64,000 nucleotides of DNA from G963678255 sp963678255. GTDB lineage: Bacteria; Cloacimonadota; Cloacimonadia; Cloacimonadales; WRIO01. The stretch covers positions 1,116,001 to 1,180,000 of the forward strand of contig CAXXTW010000002.1 of NCBI GenBank assembly GCA_963678255.2, in the 5' to 3' direction. A program made the translations under genes and the position numbers. The stretch's first letter is position 1; each line of letters starts with the position of its first letter. Below are positions 45,700 through 54,458 of this stretch, in pieces. The notes beneath the pieces are model-generated. The model was not told the origin of the DNA. It ran no database searches and saw only the letters and a list, made by a program, of their open reading frames with translations.

Positions 45700-45818
45700 A
45701 ACCAAATGAGACTGTGCACCTTTTAATTTAACTAATTTCTTACTTATCTGTACAATACTATTTTGATATTTAAAAAAACTGGTCGAGTTTCATCGTTTTT
45801 TCCTAAAACTTCATTTTG

Positions 45819-47452
45819 GTAACTACTCAGGTACCCTTCGTTAAGTTTTAAAAACACCATTTTTGTTATTTTTAATAAACATTTTTTGTTATAATCATGC
45901 CTTATTATTTACCTTTCCAATAATATATATTAACACTTAGAATATACACATTATATTATAAAAAACTATCAATATTAATAAGAAATACATTGACATATAT
46001 AGTTAATTAATTCATTATGTACTTATGGATTATAAAAGTAAATATTATGAAGCTAAAGCTGAAAATGACAGGCTTAAACTGGAAATTTGCCGGTTAAAAA
46101 TCAGCATTGCAGAAGAAAGAGCTGAACTCAAAGAAGAAATCAGGCTTTTAAGTGAAAAGGTTGATTTCTTAATGAAAATTCTCGAAAAGAAAAATAACCC
46201 TAAGAACAGTAACAATTCATCAATACCTCCTTCGATGGACTTATCAAGAAAGAATAAAAGTACAAGAGAAAAAAGCAATAAGAAAAGCGGAGGACAGTCC
46301 GGTCATAATGGAAAAACCCTTTTACAAGTAAAAAATCCGGATCAGATTGTTGAATTAAAGGTAAATCAATGTCATTGTGGACATCATTTTAATGATGATG
46401 AATTTAGATTAAATTCCAAACGACAGGTGATTGATATCCCTTCTATACAAGCATTCATCAAAGAATTTCAGCAATATTCATGCATTTGCCCTGATTGTAA
46501 TAATAAATATCTGGCTGAATATCCTGAAAATGTTACGGCCCCGGTTCAGTACGGTGAAAACATTCAGACCATCGTTTCGTATTTGAATGTTTACCAATGT
46601 ATTCCATTTAAAAGAACAGCTCAGCTGTTGTCTGATGTTGTTAATATAAGAATTTCCCAGGGATCATTGAAAAACATATTAAGGAAATTTGCTGATAAAT
46701 CTAAGGTTATCTATGAGAGAATTAAAAAGAATCTGAGCTCCTCGAAAGTTGTTGGTTCTGATGAAACAAGCGTAAAGGTCAATGGTAAAAAAGGATGGAT
46801 TTGGGCTTGGAGAGACATTAAGAATGTGTTTCTTGAATATTCTCATACCAGAGGATACGAGACAATTCAAAAAATATGGGAAAACGGTTTGCCTGAATCT
46901 GTGTTAGTTACGGACAGATTTTCCGCTCAGTTAAAAACGAAGGCTTTAAATCATCAGATTTGTCTGGCTCATATTCTTAGAGATCTAACTTATATTGAGG
47001 AAAGAGAAAAGCATCCTTTTTCTACTGATTTCAAAAGCCTGGTAAAAGAAATTTTTCAATTCAAGCGAATCCAAACAATAGATTATGACAGATCTTCTCC
47101 AGAAATGAAACACTTTGAAGATAAAATCAATATTCTACTGGCGATGACTATTTGCAAAAAAGAGTTTAAAGAAACCTCTACTCTTCAGAAATCTTTGATA
47201 AAAATCAGAGGATATATTTTGCCTTGTGTTTATGAAACAGTCATTCCTCCGGATAACAATGATTCAGAAAGAGCTCTTAGAAATGTTAAAGTTAAACTTA
47301 AAGTGTCTGGGCAGTTTAAAAATGGGGCTCAGGACTACTGTATCATTAGATCCGTTATTGATACTGCTAAAAAAAGAGGATTAAATATCTTTGATATTCT
47401 GTCTAAAATCCCTGAACTTTCTCCCAGATAATATTAATACCTGAGTAGTTAC
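45819..47452 (+). mobile_element. IS66-family element (single-transposase type), nested
   Basis: Ends are GTAACTACTCAGGTA at 45819-45833 and its inverse TACCTGAGTAGTTAC ending at 47452; GTAA termini are typical of IS66. The 8-bp duplication TCATTTTG flanks it at 45811-45818 and 47453-47460. Length 1634 bp with one tnpC gene and no tnpA/tnpB. It landed in the leader of the outer transposase and left that gene intact. Confidence 0.92.
46025..47431 (+). CDS. IS66-family transposase (TnpC)
   Basis: A 468-residue DDE transposase. The N-terminus is a leucine-zipper-like coiled coil (residues ~8-58), followed by NPKNSNNSSIPPSMDLSRK, the helix-turn region KKSGGQSGHNGKTL and the zinc-binding CHCGHHF...CICPDC set. 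The catalytic core has VVGSDETSVKV (Asp), VLVTDRFSAQ (Asp), HQICLAHILRDL, and PPDNNDSERALRNVKVKLK with the Glu, the usual IS66 end. It lacks the TnpB partner, as in single-gene IS66 relatives. Confidence 0.95.
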   Translation: MDYKSKYYEAKAENDRLKLEICRLKISIAEERAELKEEIRLLSEKVDFLMKILEKKNNPKNSNNSSIPPSMDLSRKNKSTREKSNKKSGGQSGHNGKTLLQVKNPDQIVELKVNQCHCGHHFNDDEFRLNSKRQVIDIPSIQAFIKEFQQYSCICPDCNNKYLAEYPENVTAPVQYGENIQTIVSYLNVYQCIPFKRTAQLLSDVVNIRISQGSLKNILRKFADKSKVIYERIKKNLSSSKVVGSDETSVKVNGKKGWIWAWRDIKNVFLEYSHTRGYETIQKIWENGLPESVLVTDRFSAQLKTKALNHQICLAHILRDLTYIEEREKHPFSTDFKSLVKEIFQFKRIQTIDYDRSSPEMKHFEDKINILLAMTICKKEFKETSTLQKSLIKIRGYILPCVYETVIPPDNNDSERALRNVKVKLKVSGQFKNGAQDYCIIRSVIDTAKKRGLNIFDILSKIPELSPR

Positions 47453-47635
47453 TCATTTTGACATTATGTTTTTATTTTCTTGTTTTTTTAAACCAATATT
47501 AGACACGTCTAAATACTCTAAAATCATAATACACCTATGACAAGAAATGCTTATAATAATATTAAATAAATAGCTTTACATAATACTTAATAGTATTATA
47601 ATGGTTTATAAATAAAATATTATTAAGGTGTTAAT

Positions 47636-49162
47636 ATGATGAAAAAATCGACTCATAATTTGTTTGAATTTATACCAAACAAAGATAATTATTGTATTAA
47701 AATTAAGGTTCCTATTGTTTTAGAAATCCCAAAAACTGAGTCCAACAGAAAGCTTCTGGCTGTTTTTTTGAGACTTATTTTTTTTGCTTGTTGTGAAAAC
47801 TTGTTTACTTTTCAAGAAATAGCTAACATTCTGGGATTTAATGACAGAAGGGATATTGATAATTACTACAGAGAGTTTAAGAAAAAAGGCTATGACTTTC
47901 TTGGCTTATTAACTCGGAAAGTAGATTTATCCAAGTATGTCGACATTATTCAAAAAATTGTGATCGATAATCCTTTTTTAACAGTACCTGAACTATTCCT
48001 GATCTTTAAAGGTAAGTTTCCATTAGTTAAAATGTGTGCAGTATCTTTTAATAAATACCTTTCACAAGCGAATACCTGCTTAATTTTACAAAGCATCCAT
48101 AAAAATATCAGTAAAAAGGGCAACTATTGGGATAAAAATCATTTGTTTTCATATCTCTTAAAAAACAATGAGAATCCGGTGGTAAAAAAAAGAATTGAAG
48201 AGATGAAAGAATCCGAGATTGAAACAAAACCAGAAAAAGTATCAGTCAAAATTAAGTTAAGTACACAAACTAAAAGCTTTTTAGTAAAATTTTTAGTAGG
48301 TGCTTCTATGAGTTATCAAATGATAGCTTTTATTATGGGTATGTCGAAATCAAATGTTAGAAAACTGGTGTATAGAGATCCATACTTTTATCAATTATTA
48401 CTGAGTTCGATAGTTAGATACAGCGGTATCATTAGTGTTGATGAAAAATATGTTAAATTGAATGGTGTTTTTCTATATGTTTTTTCGGCTGTTGATGATA
48501 AGACAGGTATTCCTTTGATGGTTCAGCTATACCCTCAAAAGAATGCTGATAGTTGGAAGATTTTTTTCACACTTTTCAAAAAACATTATGGCAATCCTTC
48601 TTTAATAATCAGTGATGGCTGTCCATCGCTGGCAAAGGGCAGAAAAGAGGTGTTTCCTAAAGTAAGTTTTCAATACTGCAAATTCCATAAGATGAAAAAC
48701 CTGATTAAAAATATATATCAAAGTGAAAAAGACATTAAACTAATAAAAAAAATAATTAACAAACTCAAACAAGTTTTCAATAGGCAAACGGTTGGAGCAA
48801 GAAGGAAAGCACTGTTAGAATTAGAAAAAATGATTACAGGTACTGCTAAAGAATATTTCATTTCCAGTTTTATGGGTCAATGGAAACACTTAACCAAGAG
48901 CTATACATCTAATGCGGCTGAAAGATGGAATAAAAAAATTGATAAGGTTATTTCAGGAAAATACGGACTAAAAACTCCTGAAACGATTGAGCAACTTGTT
49001 CATTGCTTATGGTTCAGAGAACTTATCACGAATGGCAAAGTTCATTTAGACTCAAAATCTATTATTTCTACTATAAATATTCCAAAATTTAGTCAAGAAA
49101 TGATTGAAATAAACCACATGGAACAGTTATTTGATATCAAAGCCTATCGGAAAGTCGCTTAG
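47636..49162 (+). CDS. MULE/IS256-superfamily transposase
   Basis: A 508-residue protein. The N-terminus has two HTH-like regions (TFQEIANILGFNDRRDIDNY and MIAFIMGMSKSNVRKL). The core shows IISVDEKYVKLNG (first Asp), LIISDGCPSLAKG (second Asp), the CxxH insertion YCKFHKMKNL, and TSNAAERWNKKID (Glu), the arrangement of MULE-type DDE enzymes. The 8-bp target duplication agrees. GGTG precedes the ATG by 6 bases. The native promoter lies on the far side of the inserted IS66, so expression may be altered. Confidence 0.85.
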   Translation: MMKKSTHNLFEFIPNKDNYCIKIKVPIVLEIPKTESNRKLLAVFLRLIFFACCENLFTFQEIANILGFNDRRDIDNYYREFKKKGYDFLGLLTRKVDLSKYVDIIQKIVIDNPFLTVPELFLIFKGKFPLVKMCAVSFNKYLSQANTCLILQSIHKNISKKGNYWDKNHLFSYLLKNNENPVVKKRIEEMKESEIETKPEKVSVKIKLSTQTKSFLVKFLVGASMSYQMIAFIMGMSKSNVRKLVYRDPYFYQLLLSSIVRYSGIISVDEKYVKLNGVFLYVFSAVDDKTGIPLMVQLYPQKNADSWKIFFTLFKKHYGNPSLIISDGCPSLAKGRKEVFPKVSFQYCKFHKMKNLIKNIYQSEKDIKLIKKIINKLKQVFNRQTVGARRKALLELEKMITGTAKEYFISSFMGQWKHLTKSYTSNAAERWNKKIDKVISGKYGLKTPETIEQLVHCLWFRELITNGKVHLDSKSIISTINIPKFSQEMIEINHMEQLFDIKAYRKVA

Positions 49163-49219
49163 GGGAAAAGAAAAGTGCACAGTCTCAACCAAATTCCTAA
49201 AAATTGTCATAAATTATCC

Positions 49220-49246
49220 TTGACAACAATGAGGTTGATATATAAT
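49220..49246 (+). promoter_or_regulatory. Possible promoter of the small membrane-protein gene
   Basis: TTGACA (49220-49225) and TATAAT (49241-49246) with a short 15-base spacer, ~70 bases upstream of the gene start at 49314. Confidence 0.45.
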
Positions 49247-49313
49247 ACACTGTGAGTGCATAAGGTGTATCATGGATATTATTTATCCAGATTCATTCTT
49301 AAAAGGAGTTGAA

Positions 49314-49733
49314 ATGAATATTTTTATGAAAAAACTTTTATTGTCTGGTTTGGTCGCTGGATTTTCTATAATGATAGTTGGACTTGGACTTATCCCTCTT
49401 ATTGGAAATCAAATGCGCGATGTCCTCTTAAATCACAATGCACTACCTCTTGGAACCTTTTCCATATTTTTCTTTACAGCTGTATCCTTCATAAATGGGT
49501 TTTATTTAATGGCTATCTATGCATTGCTCAAACAAAAATTCTCCTTTGAAAAAAAAGCAAATCTTTGTATTTCTACAGCTTTTTGGTTTTTAACCTATGT
49601 TTTAGCTAATCTGTCTTTGGTAGCTTATGGATTTATGCCTCTTAAACTATCCTTGATTGGAACTATATGGGGTTATTTCGAATTACTTAGTGCTGGGATG
49701 ATGGGTTCTATTCTATTCAATAAAAAAAGTTAA
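49314..49733 (+). CDS. Four-helix integral membrane protein, unknown function
   Basis: ATG at 49314 with AAGGAG at 49303-49308; the frame is open 14 codons further but without ribosome site. The 139-residue product has four hydrophobic helices (around residues 7-28, 47-70, 80-105 and 110-132) with short loops and no charged catalytic residues. I do not recognise it; general shape resembles small DUF-type membrane proteins. It lies between the MULE-like element and the IS21 element, in transferred DNA. Confidence 0.6.
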   Translation: MNIFMKKLLLSGLVAGFSIMIVGLGLIPLIGNQMRDVLLNHNALPLGTFSIFFFTAVSFINGFYLMAIYALLKQKFSFEKKANLCISTAFWFLTYVLANLSLVAYGFMPLKLSLIGTIWGYFELLSAGMMGSILFNKKS

Positions 49734-49739
49734 TAAGAA

Positions 49740-49988
49740 ATGGAGAGGGTAGTGGAAATAAAACTTTTAGTTTATTGCAATACTGATAGTAATGTTTGTA
49801 CAAGCAAAATTTCTACAAGCAATAGAAATCTAAATCTAAAAAATAACTGTGAAGAAAACTCTATCAAAACAGATAAAACAGTGAATATTGAGGAGATCAA
49901 CTGTTCTGGATGTATTAAGGGAGTAATTGAAAGGGAAAAAATATATAAAAATTGCGATACATGCAAGATAAAAAAATTTGTAGTATAA
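49740..49988 (+). pseudogene. Degenerate or truncated DUF3795-like Cys-rich protein
   Basis: An 82-residue frame that keeps some of the Cys pattern of DUF3795 proteins: YCNTDSNVC near the start, INCSGCIKG, and NCDTCKIKKF. Intact members continue with a further Cys-rich stretch, absent here before a stop at 49986-49988; the middle is also diverged. It may be decaying, next to the IS21 insertion at 50070, although that insertion lies past its stop. Confidence 0.5.
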
Positions 49989-50261
49989 AATTTGGGGAGT
50001 AGTCTGTTCAAAATGCAATGATCGCACGTGTAGAAATCTTGAGCTTCTATTGGCTTTGGCAATCTATTTTGTATATTCTCATGAATTCGGACAGTGATTC
50101 TCATTTTTTTCGGACACCTATTCTCATGCAATTCGGACAGTCACTCTCATTTTTTTCGGACATCTATTCTTATAAAATTCGGACAGTTTATCCGATATTT
50201 TTAAGACAATAAAAAAATGACTAAAGAAACACACTATCAATAAATTCTTGATATAATTTTA

Positions 50262-51014
50262 CTAGAATTTTGTCATTAAATTTTCTTTTTTTCTTTTAGA
50301 TATTTCTGAGACTAATTCGTACCGATACGAATTATGAACAATCCTATCTAAGATAGCATCCGCTAAGGTTGGATTATTAAATTGGGCAAACCAATCTTTT
50401 ACTGCATATTGACTTGTAATGATTAAAGAGCTCTTGTTTATTGTAGCTTCAACTATTTCCAGTAATTCATATTCATCATTTAAAGTCATTTTTGAAACAA
50501 ATAAATCATCCAGAATGATAACCTTATTCTTTGTGAATTTTTCTATAAAATTGAGGTAGTTTCCACTTGCTCTGGTATTCCTTATTTCTGTAGTCAGGAA
50601 ATTCATGCGAGTAAATTGGACAGACATATGATTCATGATAGCTTGATTACCATATGCACAAGCAAGCCAGGTTTTCCCACATCCAGTTGATCCTGTTATA
50701 ATCAGATTTTTACCTTGTACTACCCATTCACAGTTTGATAAAGCATTGAATAAATTAATGTTAATATTTCTTTTTGGATTCAAATCGATATCGACTAATG
50801 AAGCAGTCCGATATTTTAAACTGGATTTCTTTAATAGATTTTCAATTTTTTTCATGCTTTTAAATTGGATTTCGGATTGTAAAAGATCTGTTAATCTTTC
50901 TTCAAAACTAAGTTCCAGATAGTTTTGGTTTGTTGATTGTTTTTCAAAGCTCTGTAAAGCTCCATTTAACTTCAATTCCATCATTTGATTTCGGATTGTT
51001 TGATGATAACTCAT
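50262..51014 (-). CDS. istB: IS21 helper ATPase IstB
   Basis: A 250-residue AAA+ protein like DnaC. Walker A is GSTGCGKTWLACAYG, Walker B VIILDDLFVSKM, with LIITSQYAVKDW as the sensor region. Its ATG overlaps the istA stop (ATGA), as usual for IS21. It assembles on DNA and directs the transposase. Confidence 0.97.
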   Translation of the reverse strand: MSYHQTIRNQMMELKLNGALQSFEKQSTNQNYLELSFEERLTDLLQSEIQFKSMKKIENLLKKSSLKYRTASLVDIDLNPKRNININLFNALSNCEWVVQGKNLIITGSTGCGKTWLACAYGNQAIMNHMSVQFTRMNFLTTEIRNTRASGNYLNFIEKFTKNKVIILDDLFVSKMTLNDEYELLEIVEATINKSSLIITSQYAVKDWFAQFNNPTLADAILDRIVHNSYRYELVSEISKRKKENLMTKF

Positions 51015-52576
51015 TCATACACCTTCTTTCCTCTAATATTATCGTGTTCGTTTGTACAATTTTCTGAAAATCTTGTTTCATTGTTTTTTTCATTAAGATA
51101 ACTCTTGTTTTTAATGATTAATCTATATGTTCCTATCTTTTTGTCAGAGATTGTCATAAAGTATTCAGAAGCGTATTCTGCTATTTCTATAGTTGAGTTT
51201 TCTGCTGACTTTAAAATCCCCAGACACCTTCTTGTTTTATAAACAGGATGTATTTCTTTATCAAGGATTTCTTTAATTAATAGATATGTTTTTTCTCCAA
51301 TTTTCTCTGCTCTTGCTAACAAGGCTTCATCTGTTATTGTATTGTTATTATAAACTTCTTTATGCCTTACTGGCATATGCTCTGGTATTGTTGAGCTCCC
51401 ATTGATTTCCGTAATCAACAAATGTGATGCTATCAAGACATTCTCATAGAATATATTTATAACTTTATTAGTAACATGAGCTATGACTTCATATCTGATG
51501 TATTTATAAGGAACACTATAAGACCGATTCAGATATTCTATATGATAATCATCCTTGACTTTGAATTTAAATAGCAACCTCGGAATGTATGGTTCTAAAG
51601 GCAAAGCACTTAATGCTTTCAAATCATATTCTATAAACAAATCTTTACGACTTTTTTGGATTTTTTTCATTATTTTAGTATTTACTCTTTCTAATAACTC
51701 TTTTATGTATATATTTGCTTCTGAAATACTGTAAAAGATCATATTCCTTAGTTTTGCTATTACCCATCGTTCAATAACTAATACAGAGTTTTCTACTTTT
51801 GCTTTATCTTTTGGTTTTCTTACTCTCGCTGGAACAATATATGTTTTGTAATAATCAGAAAGTTCTTGAAAACATAAATTAAATTTAGGATCGTAGAAAT
51901 TGGCTGTTATGACAGCAGATTTTAAGTTATCTGGCACTAAATACTTGGGAACACCTTTACAGAAGTTCAAATTATTGACTATAGAATTACAAAAATCAAG
52001 TGTGTTTTGACTCTTAGAAACTTCTATATAAATATAGCTGGAAAACCCTAAACATGATATAAACAATGGATGTTGTGTTATCTCCCCTGTAGATGGATTT
52101 GTAATTGGAAGTCTATCTCCTATATAGTCTATAAAAAGCTTTTCTCCTGGTATATGCTGTTGCCGCATGGTTATTTTTTTTGATTTTGACCAGTCTGTAT
52201 AAAGCCTACAAAAATGCGAATAACTGAAAGCATGAGGATTATTATGGGAATATTCCTCATGAAGAAGTGCTAGTGTTACATGAGGTCGAAGTAGTTCTTT
52301 TTCTATTGTTTTGAAATCTGGATAACTATTAGTTTCTTTTTCTGATATTTTTTCGGGAAACAATCGTTCTTTTAATTCTTGATCAGAAATCTTATTAATT
52401 TCTGCTTCTGTTATCCTAATTGATAAAAACCTATCTATATAATCGCTTAATGTGGATTTTGGTATGGAAAGAATTTCTTCAATTTTGCGTAAAGAGTAAT
52501 GCTCGTTAAAATAGAGTTGGTAAATCTTCTTGTATTCTGACATCTTAACCTTCTTATAATTTTTTCTACTTTTCAT
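51011..52576 (-). CDS. istA: IS21 transposase IstA
   Basis: ATG at 52576 with GGAGGAG upstream is preferred over an open extension of 12 codons. The 521-residue product has an N-terminal HTH (YSLRKIEEILSIPKSTLSDY), then the DDE core: GEKLFIDYIGDRLPI (Asp), KYLVPDNLKSAV (Asp) and RKPKDKAKVENSVLVIERW (Glu), followed by the C-terminal DNA-binding part (YSVPYKYI). Confidence 0.96.
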   Translation of the reverse strand: MKSRKNYKKVKMSEYKKIYQLYFNEHYSLRKIEEILSIPKSTLSDYIDRFLSIRITEAEINKISDQELKERLFPEKISEKETNSYPDFKTIEKELLRPHVTLALLHEEYSHNNPHAFSYSHFCRLYTDWSKSKKITMRQQHIPGEKLFIDYIGDRLPITNPSTGEITQHPLFISCLGFSSYIYIEVSKSQNTLDFCNSIVNNLNFCKGVPKYLVPDNLKSAVITANFYDPKFNLCFQELSDYYKTYIVPARVRKPKDKAKVENSVLVIERWVIAKLRNMIFYSISEANIYIKELLERVNTKIMKKIQKSRKDLFIEYDLKALSALPLEPYIPRLLFKFKVKDDYHIEYLNRSYSVPYKYIRYEVIAHVTNKVINIFYENVLIASHLLITEINGSSTIPEHMPVRHKEVYNNNTITDEALLARAEKIGEKTYLLIKEILDKEIHPVYKTRRCLGILKSAENSTIEIAEYASEYFMTISDKKIGTYRLIIKNKSYLNEKNNETRFSENCTNEHDNIRGKKVYE

Positions 52577-52826
52577 GATATCTCCTCCATTTTTTAAGGA
52601 GAAGTATATCATGTTTTTTTTGTGATTAAAACTGTCCGAAATATTTAAGAAACTTTGTCCGAATTTGTTGAGAATGTTTGTCCGAATTTTGTGAGATTAT
52701 GCATCTATTTTGAAGCAAAAAAAATATCTTGAACAAGAAATACTGTTTCTAAGATCAATATATTTTAAGTGATTGATGAAACTTATCTTTTTTTTAACAA
52801 TGGATTTATGCTAGATTAACATATCA

Positions 52827-52889
52827 TTGGTTGATACATAAATTGTTTAAACTTGACAATTTATCTAATTGTATTATATTATCAACCAA
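52827..52889 (+). promoter_or_regulatory. TetR gene promoter flanked by inverted repeats (possible autoregulatory operator)
   Basis: TTGACA (52853-52858) and TATATT (52875-52880, 16-base spacer) form a promoter for the regulator at 52901. TTGGTTGATA (52827-52836) and its exact inverse TATCAACCAA (52880-52889) flank it, 43 bases apart. The right arm covers the start site and reaches the ribosome site, so binding there could control expression. Confidence 0.5.
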
Positions 52890-52900
52890 AAGGAGTGTTT

Positions 52901-53560
52901 ATGCTTTCAAGAAAACAGCGTGAAATGCAAACGAGAAAGAACGAGATGATATTAGCTGCTGAATTACTATTTGCAGAATCTGGCTATGAAAACGTTACGA
53001 TGGAAGATATAGCAAAAAAAGCTGAATTTGGTCGAAGAACATTATATTTATATTTTAAAACAAAAGAAGACCTTTATTTGTCTGTCTTTAATAAATATCA
53101 AAAGCTTAAACTTGAAGAAACCTCTAATAATCTTAATGAAGGTGCGACTTCTCTCCATAAGATCTATATTTGGGGAGAAAATTATTTTAACTTCTATTTA
53201 AAAAATAGCTGGTTTTTAAAATATCAACTCATTATGGATTCCAACAATATTTCTGATAAAAATATTAGCGAAGATATTCTCAACAATTTTTTAGAAATTA
53301 GTCAGGAAACATCTAAAATTGTATTGGAGATCATTAAAGAAGGTATTAGTAAAAATGAGATACGAAGTGATATGTGTGAGAGTCAGGTTTTGAGTTATTT
53401 CAGCTATTCTTTAAGATCAATCGCTTTTAGAAGCATTATATATATCATTGAAAATAAAGATAATGAAGAAGAAGTTACTTATTTTAAAAAATACTACTTT
53501 GATTTCCTCAATCTACTGCTAATCAGTATCAAAAAGGAATCAGAAAATATTAAAATCTGA
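52901..53560 (+). CDS. TetR/AcrR family transcriptional regulator
   Basis: ATG at 52901 with AAAGGAG upstream; 219 residues. The N-terminal HTH is typical (AAELLFAESGYENVTMEDIA, RRTLYLYFKTKEDLY). The C-terminal ligand-binding half is all-helical and unremarkable. The following DUF4386 gene runs in the same direction, 212 bases downstream, and may be a target. Confidence 0.92.
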   Translation: MLSRKQREMQTRKNEMILAAELLFAESGYENVTMEDIAKKAEFGRRTLYLYFKTKEDLYLSVFNKYQKLKLEETSNNLNEGATSLHKIYIWGENYFNFYLKNSWFLKYQLIMDSNNISDKNISEDILNNFLEISQETSKIVLEIIKEGISKNEIRSDMCESQVLSYFSYSLRSIAFRSIIYIIENKDNEEEVTYFKKYYFDFLNLLLISIKKESENIKI

Positions 53561-53772
53561 TCTATATTTCTTTGTGTCATATTAGAATTTATAGTTTAAT
53601 TTAGATCTATGACCTAAATCTGATTGATTGCATTATCTTCTTTATCTTACTATATAATAAAAGTCTCTGATAATCCTTCAGTCTGTATTTCCATAAAGAC
53701 CTTTCATGTGCACACATATTTCTTGGCGTGCACACTCAATGCAATTCATTATCCTTCTATTAAGGAGGGCAA

Positions 53773-54413
53773 ATGAATCAGGTTAATGTAAAGATTGCAG
53801 GCATTTTATATATTCTTGGAACTATCTCTGGAATATTTAGTTATTTAGTGTTCAATATAGTAGAAAATTTATCTATCTTTCAACATTCTTTCTTTCAGGA
53901 AAACGTTTCTTTGTTTAGTTCAATTTTCATTTGGTTAAAGGGTATCATTCTGGCTTTGATTCCTATTTTTCTCTTAAGAATTCTGACCTTAATCAATAAA
54001 TATCTAGCTTATACTTATGTTTTTTTCAGAAGTTTTCTTGAGTTTCTAATCTATATCATCATTGGTTTAGGAAAACTAAATTTGGATACAATTAAAGACT
54101 TTCCTTTTATAAAGATTATAAATACGATAAATGAAAGTGGAAAAACAGAATCAATTTCAATCATTATATTTATTTGTGGCTCTTGTATCTTCTATTACCT
54201 TCTATACAAACAAAAACTCATTCCAAATTGGTTATCTATTTGGGGTATTCTATCTCTTTTCCCATATTTTTTCCTGGGTTAATAAAACTGACAAACCTTC
54301 AAGATTCTTTACCAATAATTGACATTCTTCAGATACCCCTTGCCATACAAGAAATGGTTTTAGCAGTCTGGATGATTGTAAAAGGTTTTAGTCTACATAA
54401 AAAAACACTCTGA
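53773..54413 (+). pseudogene. DUF4386 membrane protein gene with a frameshift
   Basis: GGAGG stands before the ATG at 53773. The first frame (169 residues) reads VNVKIAGILYILGTISGIFS and continues as a DUF4386 protein with five to six membrane helices, then stops at 54282. The missing end is present in another frame up to 54413: LPIIDILQIPLAIQEMVLAV, then WMIVKGFS, the typical last helix of the family. The switch falls in the T-run of CCATATTTTTTCCTGG (about 54258-54272). It is either a real inactivating shift or a sequencing error in a homopolymer. The gap 53561-53772 holds GTGCACAC motifs at ~53708 and ~53735. Confidence 0.75.
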
Positions 54414-54429
54414 TATTCTCAGAGTGTTT
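54403..54429. terminator. Bidirectional terminator between convergent genes
   Basis: AAACACTCTGA (54403-54413), loop TATTC, TCAGAGTGTTT (54419-54429), flanked by A- and T-runs; serves the DUF4386 gene and the minus-strand gene ending at 54459. Confidence 0.85.
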
Positions 54430-54458
54430 AAAACTGATTGGTTCAATACATTTAACAA

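Larger units (their letters stand above)
45708..49186 (+). mobile_element. MULE/IS256-like insertion sequence with 8-bp target duplication, interrupted by an IS66-type element
   Basis: The terminal inverted repeats are GAGACTGTGCAC at 45708-45719 and GTGCACAGTCTC at 49175-49186. They are flanked by the direct repeat AACCAAAT at 45700-45707 and 49187-49194, an 8-bp target duplication. Removing the inner IS66-type insertion gives an original element of ~1.84 kb with one transposase gene (47636-49162) that ends 24 bases from the right end. The ends are exact, so the insertion looks recent. Confidence 0.9.
50070..52703 (-). mobile_element. Complete IS21-family element
   Basis: It starts TGTATATTCTCATGAATTCG at 50070 and ends, on the opposite strand, TGCATAATCTCACAAAATTC from 52703, giving matched ends with TG...CA termini. 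The 7-bp duplication TCTATTT flanks it (50063-50069 and 52704-52710). Both ends carry several AATTCGGACA motifs, the multiple transposase-binding repeats typical of IS21: about five on the istB side and three on the istA side. istA and istB are intact. Confidence 0.93.

Noticed and set aside
45708..49186. Composite transposon of two related IS
   Set aside because: The two transposases belong to different families and each has its own inverted ends and target duplication; it is one IS nested in another.
50018..50212. Small plus-strand protein at the IS21 left end
   Set aside because: It is an open frame through the repeated AATTCGGACA transposase-binding sites of the IS21 end.
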